64,000 bases of DNA from Pterobdella sp. o SKG-2022 (Eukaryota > Annelida > Clitellata > Hirudinida > Piscicolidae). The translations under genes were made by a program, and so were the position numbers. Position 1 is the stretch's first letter. Every line of letters starts with the position of its first letter. The notes under the pieces were generated by a model. The model ran no database searches and was not told the origin of the DNA. It saw nothing but the letters and a program-made list of their open reading frames with translations. Location of the stretch: contig OZ038322.1 of NCBI GenBank assembly GCA_964035795.1, positions 1,585,281 to 1,649,280 of the forward strand, in the 5' to 3' direction. Positions 52,502-64,000 of this stretch are shown piece after piece.

Positions 52502-55500
52502 ATGTTTGTAAAAGGTTTTTTAAAGCCAGAATTATTTAATTTTTCAGTAAAGTATAAAATTTCTAATGTTTTTGTCCGGTTTAAAAAATCAAGTCATAAT
52601 GATTTATCAAATCCTAGAAAACATTCTAATATTGTTGATTCAGAGAGTAATGAAATTTTGAAAAAAATCAAAACTTTTGATTCGTCTTTTTTCAAACCAG
52701 CCATACCTATCCAGTCTTTCTATCTTGCAGCTTATGTTAATAATTCAAATACTTTACAAAATCTTGTAAATCTTGGAGTTGATTTACACAAAATTGAGAA
52801 AAATGCAGATCTTGCATCTTTTTTGGCCAAAGCAGATTTCAAAAAAAATATTCAACCTTTAATTTTGTTTCTTCATCACAATAATATTCCTTCTGATCAA
52901 CTGGGCATTATATTCACTAAAAACATTTCCATATTCAAAGAACCTTTGGAAAAATTACAGTTACGAATTAATTATTTAAAATCAAAAAAGTTTTCTAATA
53001 AAGCCATCTCTCGAATAATTTGTAAAAACCCTCATGTCATAACAATGTCTACCATTTTCACTGACCAACAACTAGGACTCTTGCAGATGAAACTCGACCT
53101 CACTGGTTCTGTTCAATTTATTAAAGGCTTTCAATTCAGCACCATTATACATTGGTTGAAAAAACTTTCAAAATGATTTAGTGTATATTTATAATATTCA
53201 ACTGTTTTTCTATATTTATTATTTCATTAGGCTTCTGTATTCAAACTCCTTAAGGCCACCTATTTAAAATGCTGAAAACAAATTGTTTTTTAAAATATTT
53301 TTTTCAGTTGGTTCTTGCAAAGAAAAAAATTTCGATAGAAATTTTTAAATTTTAGAATTCACTCAGCAAATAATGCACCTTTTTTGATTACAACTCACAT
53401 CACCCTCTTGATCATGCAAGTTATCATCACAAAAACCTCAATGTTTCACGAACTCCTCTGTTTTTGCTGAGATTTATTTTATATATTTGAAATTAAAAAA
53501 TGATTTTTAATTTGACATTCAGAATAGAACTATTGATGGAATGGCATTATAATGTATTGTGCCAATCAATCGAACATATTTTTATATTATTGTATAATTA
53601 GAATATCATAATATTTATTATCTTGAAAAATGGCCTGGAAAATTTTTAGCTGTTTTTGCTTAATAAATGTACTGAGTTTTCTCATGAATCGTCATTGAAC
53701 ATTGAAGAATATTGCTTATAAGTTTCTAAAAATTCAATGATTTAGAAGCTTAAGCCTTGTTGAGGTATACATATAATTAAATTTCACAGCTCTACAAGAC
53801 ATAAAGCATTTTAATTGGCGTTCTTCTAATAGTCCAAATGAGCTTTTTGTTTTCGATTTAATTTTGAATAATCAATTGCTCTGTCAAATTGCACATTTTT
53901 TAAAAATTATTTATAAATACTTTGTCAAATGAATTTGTCAGTATCATTAAAGATATATGAAGGGATAAGAATACGCCTGGAGGATCTTAAATAATTATAA
54001 AAATGATTGAAAGGAGAGGAAGTTAGGCAGTCAGTGACAACTTACCCGAAAATTATCTCATGGGATTTCACACAATTGGAGGTTAATAGAAAATGCTTTA
54101 GTGTCTTGTTTTGTTGGTAATCTTGCTTTCAATTTACGAATTTATTCTTAATCTTTGACAATAGTCTTTAAACTGTCAATCTATACACAATATCAAATAC
54201 TTATTCAATATTATGTAATGATCAGAAGTATTGAAAGATTATTGTTGCACTAAGTTGAAATTGACAGATGAATCACACATACATGCAAGGAACTTTGGGC
54301 TTTGGAAAAAATGAAATCAAAAAAATGTTCCTTCTTCAACCCAAACTTCTTGTTGCTGGTTACTTATTATTTTTTTGTAAAAAAAATACCACTAAATCTC
54401 GGCATAACTGAAACACTAAATTAACAAGCATATTAAAAATTGCCATGACAACAAATTAAAATTTTGTGAACATCGGCAGTTATCCTTCAAATAACGCCTA
54501 CGTTCAAGCGAGAATATTTCAGTTCACTTGGGACAACATTCAACTTATAACTTGACTTTTAACTTTGGATAATTTCATAGCTTTATTTAGATATTTGAAG
54601 TCATTCCAAAAAAAATGAACTTTGTTCATCATTTCTGAAGAAAAAATTAGTTTTTATTTCAACTAACTTGTCTTTTTTCCCAAATTATTCATTTATTTTT
54701 TCAAATTATAAGTAACCAAAGTAAACTAGTACAAAAACAATTCAAATCAAACACTTTAATTAACTGAAAGTCACTAAAATTCATTTTGGAAGTGTTTCAT
54801 TTAAATTGTTTGCTATATTTCATTTTATGAATCGCCGACGAATAATTCTTCTGGCAGCTTTTGCCCAATTTTTCTGCAAATTTTTTGTTTTTATAAAAAA
54901 CTTAAATATTAGCTTTCACACATATAGATGAAATTGAATTATTTAGAGCAAGTAAGCTAAATGAACCATGTTTGAAAAAACGACTTTTACGTTAGAAATT
55001 TTGTCATAATGGGACATCGGCACCTCCATGCAGGAAAGTACGCAGTAGCAAGCCGTTTTGATTACCTGCACAACCACATGGCACTGAGCCACGAACAAAT
55101 CTGCCACTATCCCTCTTGCCTCCTCTCCAGACTCTCCACCATCAAACTCAGGCACTCCTTTCTCGCGTCAGTGTTTGCCATCATCATCACCTCCACCGTC
55201 ATCATCATCATCATCGCCACCATCATCCTCACCTCCATCATTATCATCACCTCCACCATCACCTTCATCATCGTCATCATCATTATCATAACCTCCACCA
55301 TCATCATTATCACCATCATCCTCATCATCATTATCATCACCACCATCATCATCATCACCACCATTGTTTTTAAACCCCGTCTTTAACAATTTCATAATGA
55401 AATAACAAAAACGTTAAAGAATCATTGTTTGTTGACGCATCATCATCATCATCTTATATCGCATCTCTTGAAGGCTTCTAAACTATACAGTTACGAAAAA

Positions 55501-55675
55501 AATTCTTTTAAATATAAAAAATATTCACAGTTTTTTGAAAAAAGACCAGTTTGACAAAACGAAACCCAACTTCGTCTCACTACAGGACATGTGTACCTCC
55601 ACCAACGAACACTTTATTCAAAATATCGCTAAAACTAACAAACAAAAGCTTTACGACTTTTTGAAAACCCAATAA
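52502..55675 (+). CDS. MTERF3: Mitochondrial transcription termination factor 3
   Basis: Exons 52502-53105, 54035-54081, 54268-54358, 55034-55172 and 55531-55675 join to 341 aa. The N-terminal about 75 aa are Lys/Ser/Phe-rich and fit a mitochondrial targeting sequence. Then come mTERF helical repeats with MTERF3-specific text: LQNLVNLGVDLHKIEKNADL, LILFLHHNNIPSDQLG, FTKNISIFKEPLEKLQLRI, FDYLHNHMALSHEQICHYPS, KPNFVSLQDMC and the end LYDFLKTQ. MTERF3 is a mitochondrial matrix protein that represses mtDNA transcription and is needed for mitoribosome assembly in animals. Exon 2 (TYPKIISWDFTQLE) is short and its 3' splice site is a choice among close AG sites. It is shorter than human MTERF3 (about 417 aa), mainly at the N-terminus. 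Confidence 0.9.
55184..55368. repeat. (ATC/ACC)n microsatellite in MTERF3 intron 4
   Basis: CATCATCACC-type triplet run starting just after the 5' splice site (55173). The open frames across it are compositional. Confidence 0.9.
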
Positions 55676-55676
55676 A
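55671..55676 (+). terminator. Poly(A) signal overlapping the MTERF3 stop codon
   Basis: AATAAA overlaps the TAA stop (55673-55675), leaving at most about 120 bp to the next predicted exon. Very compact 3' end. Confidence 0.45.
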
Positions 55677-55796
55677 TTTTTGAATACCGTTTATTTTATT
55701 GCTCAAAAGATATACCTATATAATTTTACTCAAAAGTCTCGATCCTTATTAGCTAGACAATAGAGTTTCGACACTTCCTTGAGTAATATATTGCAG

Positions 55797-56881
55797 GACG
55801 CATGTCTTACATGACTGATGCCATAGTGAATTTTAATTATTCACTTCAGCACTTTTATAGAACGTTCATTGAGTGGTCGCAACATTACGTACATGTATCA
55901 CTTTTCGATAATCAACACCATTTGCAAAGGTACCTTATGTGGAAGAGCAGAAGGTCTATGGAAGCGTACTGTCAACGCAGTCTCAGTTCATAGCTAATGA
56001 TTGTTTCTTGTATTCTGATGACTTTCAAACAATTTTTTAGGTCTATTTAAGAAAATATTAATATGGGAATCTTGGAAAAAAATTTCAAAGTTAACTTGAT
56101 TTCATAATTTAAAAAAATTTTCCATTTTAATAATTGCACGAAAAAAGCTTGGAGACATCATAGTCCTACAGTTTTCTATAATAATATTCGTTATTTGTTT
56201 CTTTAAAAATGGTTTTTCAAATTAAAAAAACCATTGTAACTCAGTCGAGTTTTATAATTTGAAATTTAATAGGAACTTCAAGCAGACAACTGTCTATTGT
56301 CGAGCCAAAAAGGAGTGTCTCAGCAGCACCAGAACAAAGGAAAGCCTAAGTATATAAATGAGTGGAACTCGCTTCTTCTCCAAGACTCTTAACTTTCGAA
56401 ACTAATATATTTATATTTTTCATATAGTTCGATAACTTCGAGGCTTGTCATCTTATTTTGAGTTTCAATAAGTTCTTATTAGCGAAAATTTCCGCTGTTT
56501 TTTTCAAATAACGGTATGGAAAAACTTATTAAAATTTAATGAAAAAATAAAATTCAATAAAAAATATTTTAAATGCTCTTTGAAAAAAAAATTTTCTGAA
56601 AATATTAAATAAAAGTTTTGAAAATGGCAAAACGTCCATTTTAAGTTATCGCAATTGAAACTAAAAGCTTGATGATTTTATTAAGAGAACTTTTTATCAC
56701 ATATGATCTTGCGTTTTTGAAAATGATAACTTTAAATTTCAGGGATTTTCTAATTAAAATAACTCTGATTAAATTTAATTTATCTAATTTTAATTCCATT
56801 AGTTTTCATATTTCTAATTCAAAGGTGCACAAATGATGGGAGGCAAGATGAGACTGGCCTGGGTGCTGGTCGTCATGATTG
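55797..56881 (+). CDS. Unrecognised gene, three phase-compatible exons, continues right
   Basis: Exon a, 55797-55953, follows TTGCAG. Its frame has ATGs at 55802 and 55811 and text MTDAIVNFNYSLQHFYRTF, VSLFDNQHHLQRYLMWKSRR. Exon b, 56273-56349, gives NFKQTTVYCRAKKECLSS. Exon c, 56825-56881, gives QMMGGKMRLAWVLVVMI and ends at ATTG|GTCAGT. The junction phases are 2-2 and 1-1, as required. I do not recognise the protein. Exon c alone could instead be a first exon encoding a signal peptide (MRLAWVLVVMI). The downstream exon is not found before the 9-nt array at 57285. It either lies beyond the window or the array itself is spliced on. No upstream exon is seen in the 120 bp after MTERF3. Confidence 0.45.
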
Positions 56882-57284
56882 GTCAGTGTTATTTCTTATT
56901 TATAATTTAGTGTATTATGTAAATTCTATTTAGTCGAAACTAAATTCAGCTATTTTCTGTAAGTCGAAAGAGCTGTTTTCAATTGAATTACTTAATGGAT
57001 AGTGGTGACTTTCAGAAATCAAATATCAGAATATTCGTCATTTTTTAAAATACTTTAGCAACTATTTTTTCAAACAACAAATTGAAATTGAATTCTTATA
57101 GCAATTTTAGTTTCATTGTTTCGAAAAACTTCAGTTTGTGGACAACCGTAGTTGTTCGAATTTTAAAAAAACACAAGACTTCTGAAATAAAGTTTGTTCG
57201 CAAGTTGCGTTATACAAAAATTTTGAAAAGATGATAATATAAAAAATATGAAAAAAAGTTAAATAAACAAAAATAAAAAAAATA

Positions 57285-60200
57285 ATAACAACAGTAACAA
57301 CTGCTAGAACTGCTAATACGGCAACAACAGCAACAACTGCTACGAGTGCTACTACGGCAACAACAGCTACAACGGCAACAACAGCTACTACGGCAACAAC
57401 AGCAACAACTGCTACGACTGCTACAACGGCAACAACAGCAACAACTGCTACAACGGCAACAACAGCAACAACAGCTACTACGGCAACAACAGCTACTACG
57501 GCAACAACAGCAACAACTGCTACGACTGCTACAACGGCAACAACAGCTACTACGGCAACAACAGCAACAACAGCTACGACGGCAACAACAGTAACAACTG
57601 CTACGACTGCTACTACGGCAACAACAGCTACTACGGCAACAACTGCAACAACGGAAACAACAGCTACTACGGCAACAACAGCAACAACTGCTACGACTGC
57701 TACAACGGCAACAACAGCTACTACGGCAACAACAGCAACAACTGCTACGACTGCAACTACGGCAACAACAGCTACTACGGCAACAACAGCAACAACAGCT
57801 ACAACGGCAACAACAGTAACAACTGCTACGACTGCTACTACTGCAACAACAGCTACAACTGCAACAACAGCTACTACGGCAACAACAGCAACAACAGCAA
57901 CAACTGCTACGACTGCTACTACGGCAACAACAGCTACTACGGCAACAACAGCTACTACGGCAACAACAGCAACAACTGCTACGACTGCTACTACGGCAAC
58001 AACAGCAACAACAGCTACTACGGCAACAACAGCAACAACTGCTACGACTGCTACTACGGCAACAACAGCTACTACGGCAACAACAGCAACAACTGCTACG
58101 ACTGCTACTACGGCAACAACAGCTACAACGGCAACAACAGCAACAACTGCTACGACTGCTACTACGGCAACAACAGCTACTACGGCAACAACAGCAACAA
58201 CTGTAACAACTGCTACAACAGCAACAACAGCTACTACGGCAACAACTGCAACAACTGGAACAACAGCTACTACGGCAACAACAGCAACAACAGCAACAAC
58301 TGCTACGACTGCTACTACGGCAACAACAGCTACTACGGCAACAACAGCAACAACTGCTACGACTGCTACTACGGCAACAACAGCAACAACAGCTACTACG
58401 GCAACAACAGCAACAACTGCTACGACTGCTACTACGGCAACAACAGCTACTACGGCAACAACAGCAACAACTGCTACGACTGCTACTACGGCAACAACAG
58501 CTACAACGGCAACAACAGCAACAACTGCTACGACTGCTACTACGGCAACAACAGCTACTACGGCAACAACAGCAACAACTGTAACAACTGCTACAACAGC
58601 AACAACAGCTACTACGGCAACAACTGCAACAACTGCAACAACAGCTACTACGGCAACAACAGCAACAACTGCTACGACTGCTACCACGGCAACAACAGCA
58701 ACAACTGTAACAACAGCAACAACAGTAACAACTGCTACAACAGCAACAACAGCTACTACGGCAACAACAGCAACAACTGCTACGACTGCTACTACGGCAA
58801 AAACAGCTACTACGGCAACAACAGCAACAACTGCTACGACTGCTACTACGGCAACAACAGCTACTACGGCAACAACTGCAACAACAGCTACTACGGCAAC
58901 AACAGCAACAACTGCTACGACTGCTACTACGGCAACAACAGCAACAACAGCTACTACAGCAACAACAGCAACAACTGCTACGACTGCTACAACGGCAACA
59001 ACAGCTACAACGGCAACAACAGTAACAACTGCTACAACTGCTACTACGGCAACAACAGCTACAACAGCAACAACAGCTACTACGGCAACAACTGCAACAA
59101 CTGCAACAACAGCTACTACGGCAACAACAGCAACAACTGCTACGACTGCTACTACGGCAACAACAGCTACTACGGCAACAACAGCAACAACAGCTACGAC
59201 GGCAACAACAGCAACAACAGCTACTACGGCAACAACAGCAACAACAGCTACAACGGCAACAACAGTAACAACTGCTACAACTGCTACTACGGCAACAACA
59301 GTAACAACTGCTACAACTGCTACTACGGCAACAACAGCTACAACTGCAACAACAGCTACTACGGCAACAACAGCTACTACGGCAACAACAGCAACAACTG
59401 TAACAACTGCTACAACAGCAACAACAGCTACTACGGCAACAACAGCAACAACTGCTACGACTGCTACTACGGCAACAACAGCTACTACGGCAACAACAGC
59501 AACAACAGCTACGACGGCAACAACAGCAACAACAGCTACTACGGCAACAACAGCAACAACTGCTACGACTGCTACTACGGCAACAACAGCAACAACAGCT
59601 ACTACAGCAACAACAGCAACAACTGCTACGACTGCTACAACGGCAACAACAGCTACAACGGCAACAACAGTAACAACTGCTACAACTGCTACTACGGCAA
59701 CAACAGCTACAACTGCAACAACAGCTACTACGGCAACAACAGCTACTACGGCAACAACAGCAACAACTGTAACAACTGCTACAACAGCAACAACAGCTAC
59801 TACGGCAACAACTGCAACAACTGCAACAACAGCTACTACGTCAACAACAGCAACAACTGCTACGACTGCTACTACGGCAACAACAGCTACTACGGCAACA
59901 ACAGCTACGACGGCAACAACAGTAACAACTGCTACGACTGCTACTACGGCAACAACAGCTACTACGGCAACAACTGCAACAACGGCAACAACAGCTACTA
60001 CGGCAACAACAGCAACAACAGCTACAACGGCAACAACAGCTACTACGGCAACAACAGCAACAACTGCAACAACAGCAACAACTGCTACGACTGCTACTAC
60101 GGCAACAACAGCAACAACAGCTACTACGGCAACAACAGCAACAACTGCTACGACTGCTACTACGGCAACAACAGCTACTACAGCAACAACAGCAACAACT

Positions 60201-63200
60201 GCTACGACTGCTACTACGGCAACAACAGCTACTACGGCAACAACAGCAACAACTGCTACGACTGCAACTACGGCAACAACAGCTACTATGGCAACAACAG
60301 CAACAACTGCTACGACTGCTACTACGGCAACAACTGCAACAACGGCAACAACAGCTACTACGGCAACAACAGCAACAACTGCTACGACTGCTACAACGGC
60401 AACAACAGCTACTACGGCAACAACAGCAACAACAGTAACAACTGCTACAACAGCAACAACAGCTACTACGGCAACTACACCAACAACTGCTACGACTGCT
60501 ACAACGGCAACAACAGCTACTACGGCAACAACAGCAACAACTGCTACGACTGCTACAACGGCAACAACAGCTACTACGGCAACAACAGCAACAACTGCTA
60601 CGACTGCAACTACGGCAACAACAGCTACTACGGCAACAACAGCAACAACTGCTACGACTGCTACTACGGCAACAACAGCTACTACGGCAACAACTGCAAC
60701 AACGGCAACAACAGCTACAACTACAACAACAGCAACAACTGCTACGACTGCTACAACGGCAACAACAGCTACTACGGCAACAACAGCAACAACTGCTACG
60801 ACTGCAACTACGGCAACAACAGCAACAACTGCTACGACTGCAACTACGGCAACAACAGCTACTACGGCAACAACTGCAACAACGGCAACAACAGCTACTA
60901 CGGCAACAACAGCTACTACGGCAACAACAGCAACAACTGCAACAACAGCAACAACTGCTACGACTGCTACTACGGCAACAACAGCAACAACAGCTACTAC
61001 GGCAACAACAGCAACAACTGCTACGACTGCTACTACGGCAACAACAGCTACTACAGCAGCAACAGCAACAACTGCTACGACTGCTACTACGGCAACAACA
61101 GCTACTACGGCAACAACAGCAACAACTGCTACGACTGCTACTACGGCAACAACTGCAACAACGGCAACAACAGCTACTACGGCAACAACAGCAACAACTG
61201 CTACGACTGCTACAACGGCAACAACAGCTACTACGGCAACAACAGCAACAACAGTAACAACTGCTACAACAGCAACAACTGCTACGACTGCTACTACGGC
61301 AACAACAGCTACTACGGCAACAACAGCAACAACTGCTACGACTGCTACTACGGCAACAACTGCAACAACGGCAACAACAGCTACAACGGCAACAACAGCA
61401 ACAACTGCTACGACTGCTACAACGGCAACAACAGCTACTACGGCAACAACAGCAACAACTGCTACGACTGCAACTACGGCAACAACAGCAACAACTGCTA
61501 CGACTGCAACTACGGCAACAACAGCTACTACGGCAACAACTGCAACAACGGCAACAACAGCTACTACGGCAACAACAGCAACAACTGCTACGACTGCTAC
61601 AACGGCAACAACAGCTACTACGGCAACAACAGCAACAACAGTAACAACTGCTACAACAGCAACAACAGCTACTACGGCAACAACACCAACAACTGCTACG
61701 ACTGCTACAACGGCAACAACAGCTACTACGGCAACAACAGCAACAACTGCTACGACTGCTACAACGGCAACAACAGCTACTACGGCAACAACAGCAACAA
61801 CTGCTACGACTGCAACTACGGCAACAACAGCTACTACGGCAACAACAGCAACAACTGCTACGACTGCTACTACGGCAACAACAGCTACTACGGCAACAAC
61901 TGCAACAACGGCAACAACAGCTACAACTACAACAACAGCAACAACTGCTACGACTGCTACAACGGCAACAACAGCTACTACGGCAACAACAGCAACAACT
62001 GCTACGACTGCAACTACGGCAACAACAGCAACAACTGCTACGACTGCAACTACGGCAACAACAGCTACTACGGCAACAACTGCAACAACGGCAACAACAG
62101 CTACTACGGCAACAACAGCAACAACTGCAACAACAGCAACAACTGCTACGACTGCTACTACGGCAACAACAGCAACAACAGCTACTACGGCAACAACAGC
62201 AACAACTGCTACGACTGCTACTACGGCAACAACAGCTACTACAGCAGCAACAGCAACAACTGCTACGACTGCTACTACGGCAACAACAGCTACTACGGCA
62301 ACAACAGCAACAACTGCTACGACTGCTACTACGGCAACAACTGCAACAACGGCAACAACAGCTACAACGGCAACAACAATTACAACGGCTACAACAGCAA
62401 CAACTGCTACGACTCCTACTACGGCAACAACAGCAACAACTGCTACGACTGCTACAACGGCAACAACAGCTACTACGGCAACAACAGCAACAACAGCTAC
62501 GACGGCAACAACAGTAACAACTGCTACGACTGCTACTACGGCAACAACAGCTACTACGGCAACAACTGCAACAACGGAAACAACAGCTACTACGGCAACA
62601 ACAGCAACAACTGCTACGACTGCTACAACGGCAACAACAGCTACTACGGCAACAACAGCAACAACTGCTACGACTGCAACTACGGCAACAACAGCTACTA
62701 CGGCAACAACAGCAACAACTGCTACGACTGCTACTACGGCAACAACAGCTACTACGGCAACAACAGCAACAACAGCTACAACGGCAACAACAGTAACAAC
62801 TGCTACGACTGCTACTACGGCAACAACAGCAACAACTGCTACGACTGCTACTACGGCAACAACAGCTACTACGGCAACAACAGCAACAACGGCTACGACT
62901 GCTACTAAGGCAACAACAGCAACAACAGCTACTACGGCAACAACAGCAACAACTGCTACGACTGCTACTACGGCAACAACAGCTACTACGGCAACAACAG
63001 CAACAACAGCTACTACGGCAACAACAGCAACAACTGCTACGACTGCTACTACGGCAACAACAGCAACAACAGCTACTACAGCAACAACAGCAACAACTGC
63101 TACGACTGCTACTACGGCAACAACAGCTACTACGGCAACCACAGCAACAACAGTAAAAACTGCTACAACAGCAACAACAGCTACTACGGCAACAACAGCA

Positions 63201-64000
63201 ACAACTGCTACGACTGCTAAAACGGCAACAACAGCTACTACGGCAACAACAGCAACAACAGCTACGACGGCAACAACAGTAACAACTGCTACGACTGCTA
63301 CTACGGCAACAACAGCTACAACGGCAACAACAGCAACAACTGTTACGACTGCTACTACGGCAACAACAGCTACTACGGCAACAACTACAACAACTGAAAC
63401 AACAGCTACTACGGCAACAACAGCAACAACTGCTACGACTGCTACTACGGCAACAACTGCAACAACAGCTACTACGGCAACAACAGCAACAACTGCTACG
63501 ACTGCTACCACGGCAACAACAGCAACAACTGTAACAACAGCAACAACAGTAACAACTGCTACAACAGCAACAACAGCTACTACGGCAACAACAGCAACAA
63601 CTGCTACGACTGCTACTACGGCAACAACAGCTACTACGGCAACAACAGCAACAACTGCTACGACTGCTACTACGGCAACAACAGCTACTACGGCAACAAC
63701 TGCAACAACAGCTACTACGGCAACAACAGCAACAACAGCTACTACGGCAACAACAGCAACAACTGCTACGACTGCTACTACGGCAACAACAGCAACAACA
63801 GCTACTACAGCAACAACAGCAACAACTGCTACAACTGCTACTACGGCAACAACTGCTACGACTGCTACTACGGCAACAACAGCAACAACTGCAACAACAG
63901 CAACAACTGCTACGACTGCTACTACGGCAACAACAGCTACTACGGCAACAACAGCAACAACTGCTACGACTGCTACTAAGGCAACAACAGCAACAACAGC
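57285..64000. repeat. 6.7-kb tandem array with strict 9-nt period
   Basis: About 745 units of GCN ACN ACN read on the + strand, truncated by the window end. The main unit types are GCTACTACG, GCAACAACA, GCAACAACT, GCTACGACT, GCTACAACG and GTAACAACT. They combine in higher-order units, most often the 36-mer GCTACTACG-GCAACAACA-GCAACAACT-GCTACGACT. Longer near-copies sit 315 and 1206 bp apart. I found no insertion or deletion that breaks the 9-nt register. + frame 1 reads (Ala-Thr-Thr)n without stops, the minus strand reads (Val-Val-Ala)n for over 2000 codons, and + frame 3 reads Asn/Tyr/Asp-rich text with Gly/Ser/Cys. The first two frames cannot reach a stop by a single substitution, so their openness is weak evidence of coding. 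Expansion of a short satellite is the default reading. Confidence 0.9.

Noticed and set aside
55107..55395. His-, Met- and Asp-rich frames over the ATC tract
   Set aside because: Microsatellite within MTERF3 intron 4; the true exon ends at about 55172.
57131..63511. 2126-codon minus-strand open frame (Val-Val-Ala)n as a gene
   Set aside because: Its openness follows from GTN/GCN codons, which cannot become stops by one change. The start is arbitrary within the repeat and the terminal about 70 residues are AT-driven text. No hydrophobic protein of this form is known to me.
57285..64000. CRISPR array
   Set aside because: No alternation of conserved repeats with unique spacers; all units are variants of one 9-mer, in a eukaryotic genome.

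Overview
The window is animal (metazoan) nuclear DNA. It is AT-rich, its genes are split by many short GT-AG introns, and it carries microsatellites, non-LTR retrotransposon remains and tRNA-derived SINEs. The five recognisable genes are all on the + strand, and their exons join with consistent splice phase. The gene set (ANK-LRR-Roco, USP53/54-type, TFIIIC220, CDKL1/4-type kinase, MTERF3) suggests a non-vertebrate animal; I cannot name the species.

Layout. 1-1.2 kb: no gene. 1.24-11.86 kb: a large Roco protein (ankyrin, LRR, Roc, COR, C-terminal Cys motif) with degenerate GTPase motifs. 13.6-16.3 kb: a long hairpin and decayed, nested LINE pieces. 17.4-20.4 kb: USP53/54-type deubiquitinase. 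20.9-21.8 kb: an unrecognised two-exon gene. 24.2-26.2 kb: an element with terminal inverted repeats of about 400 bp and an inverted reverse transcriptase fragment inside it. 26.28-46.31 kb: GTF3C1, the largest subunit of TFIIIC, in more than 40 exons. One of its introns holds a 3.5 kb LINE sitting in an ATC-rich minisatellite. 47.96-51.70 kb: CDKL1/4-type kinase. 52.50-55.68 kb: MTERF3. 55.80-56.88 kb: phase-compatible exons of an unrecognised gene. 57.28-64.00 kb, running off the window: one tandem array with a strict 9-nt period, open in several frames (Ala-Thr-Thr on +, Val-Val-Ala on -).

The genes do not form one pathway. They are housekeeping or signalling genes: Pol III transcription, mitochondrial gene expression, ubiquitin editing, and kinase and Roco signalling. 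The least explained parts are the 6.7 kb 9-nt array and the exon chain leading into it, the probable Roc pseudo-GTPase, the long-TIR element just upstream of GTF3C1, and the LINE inserted in a minisatellite.
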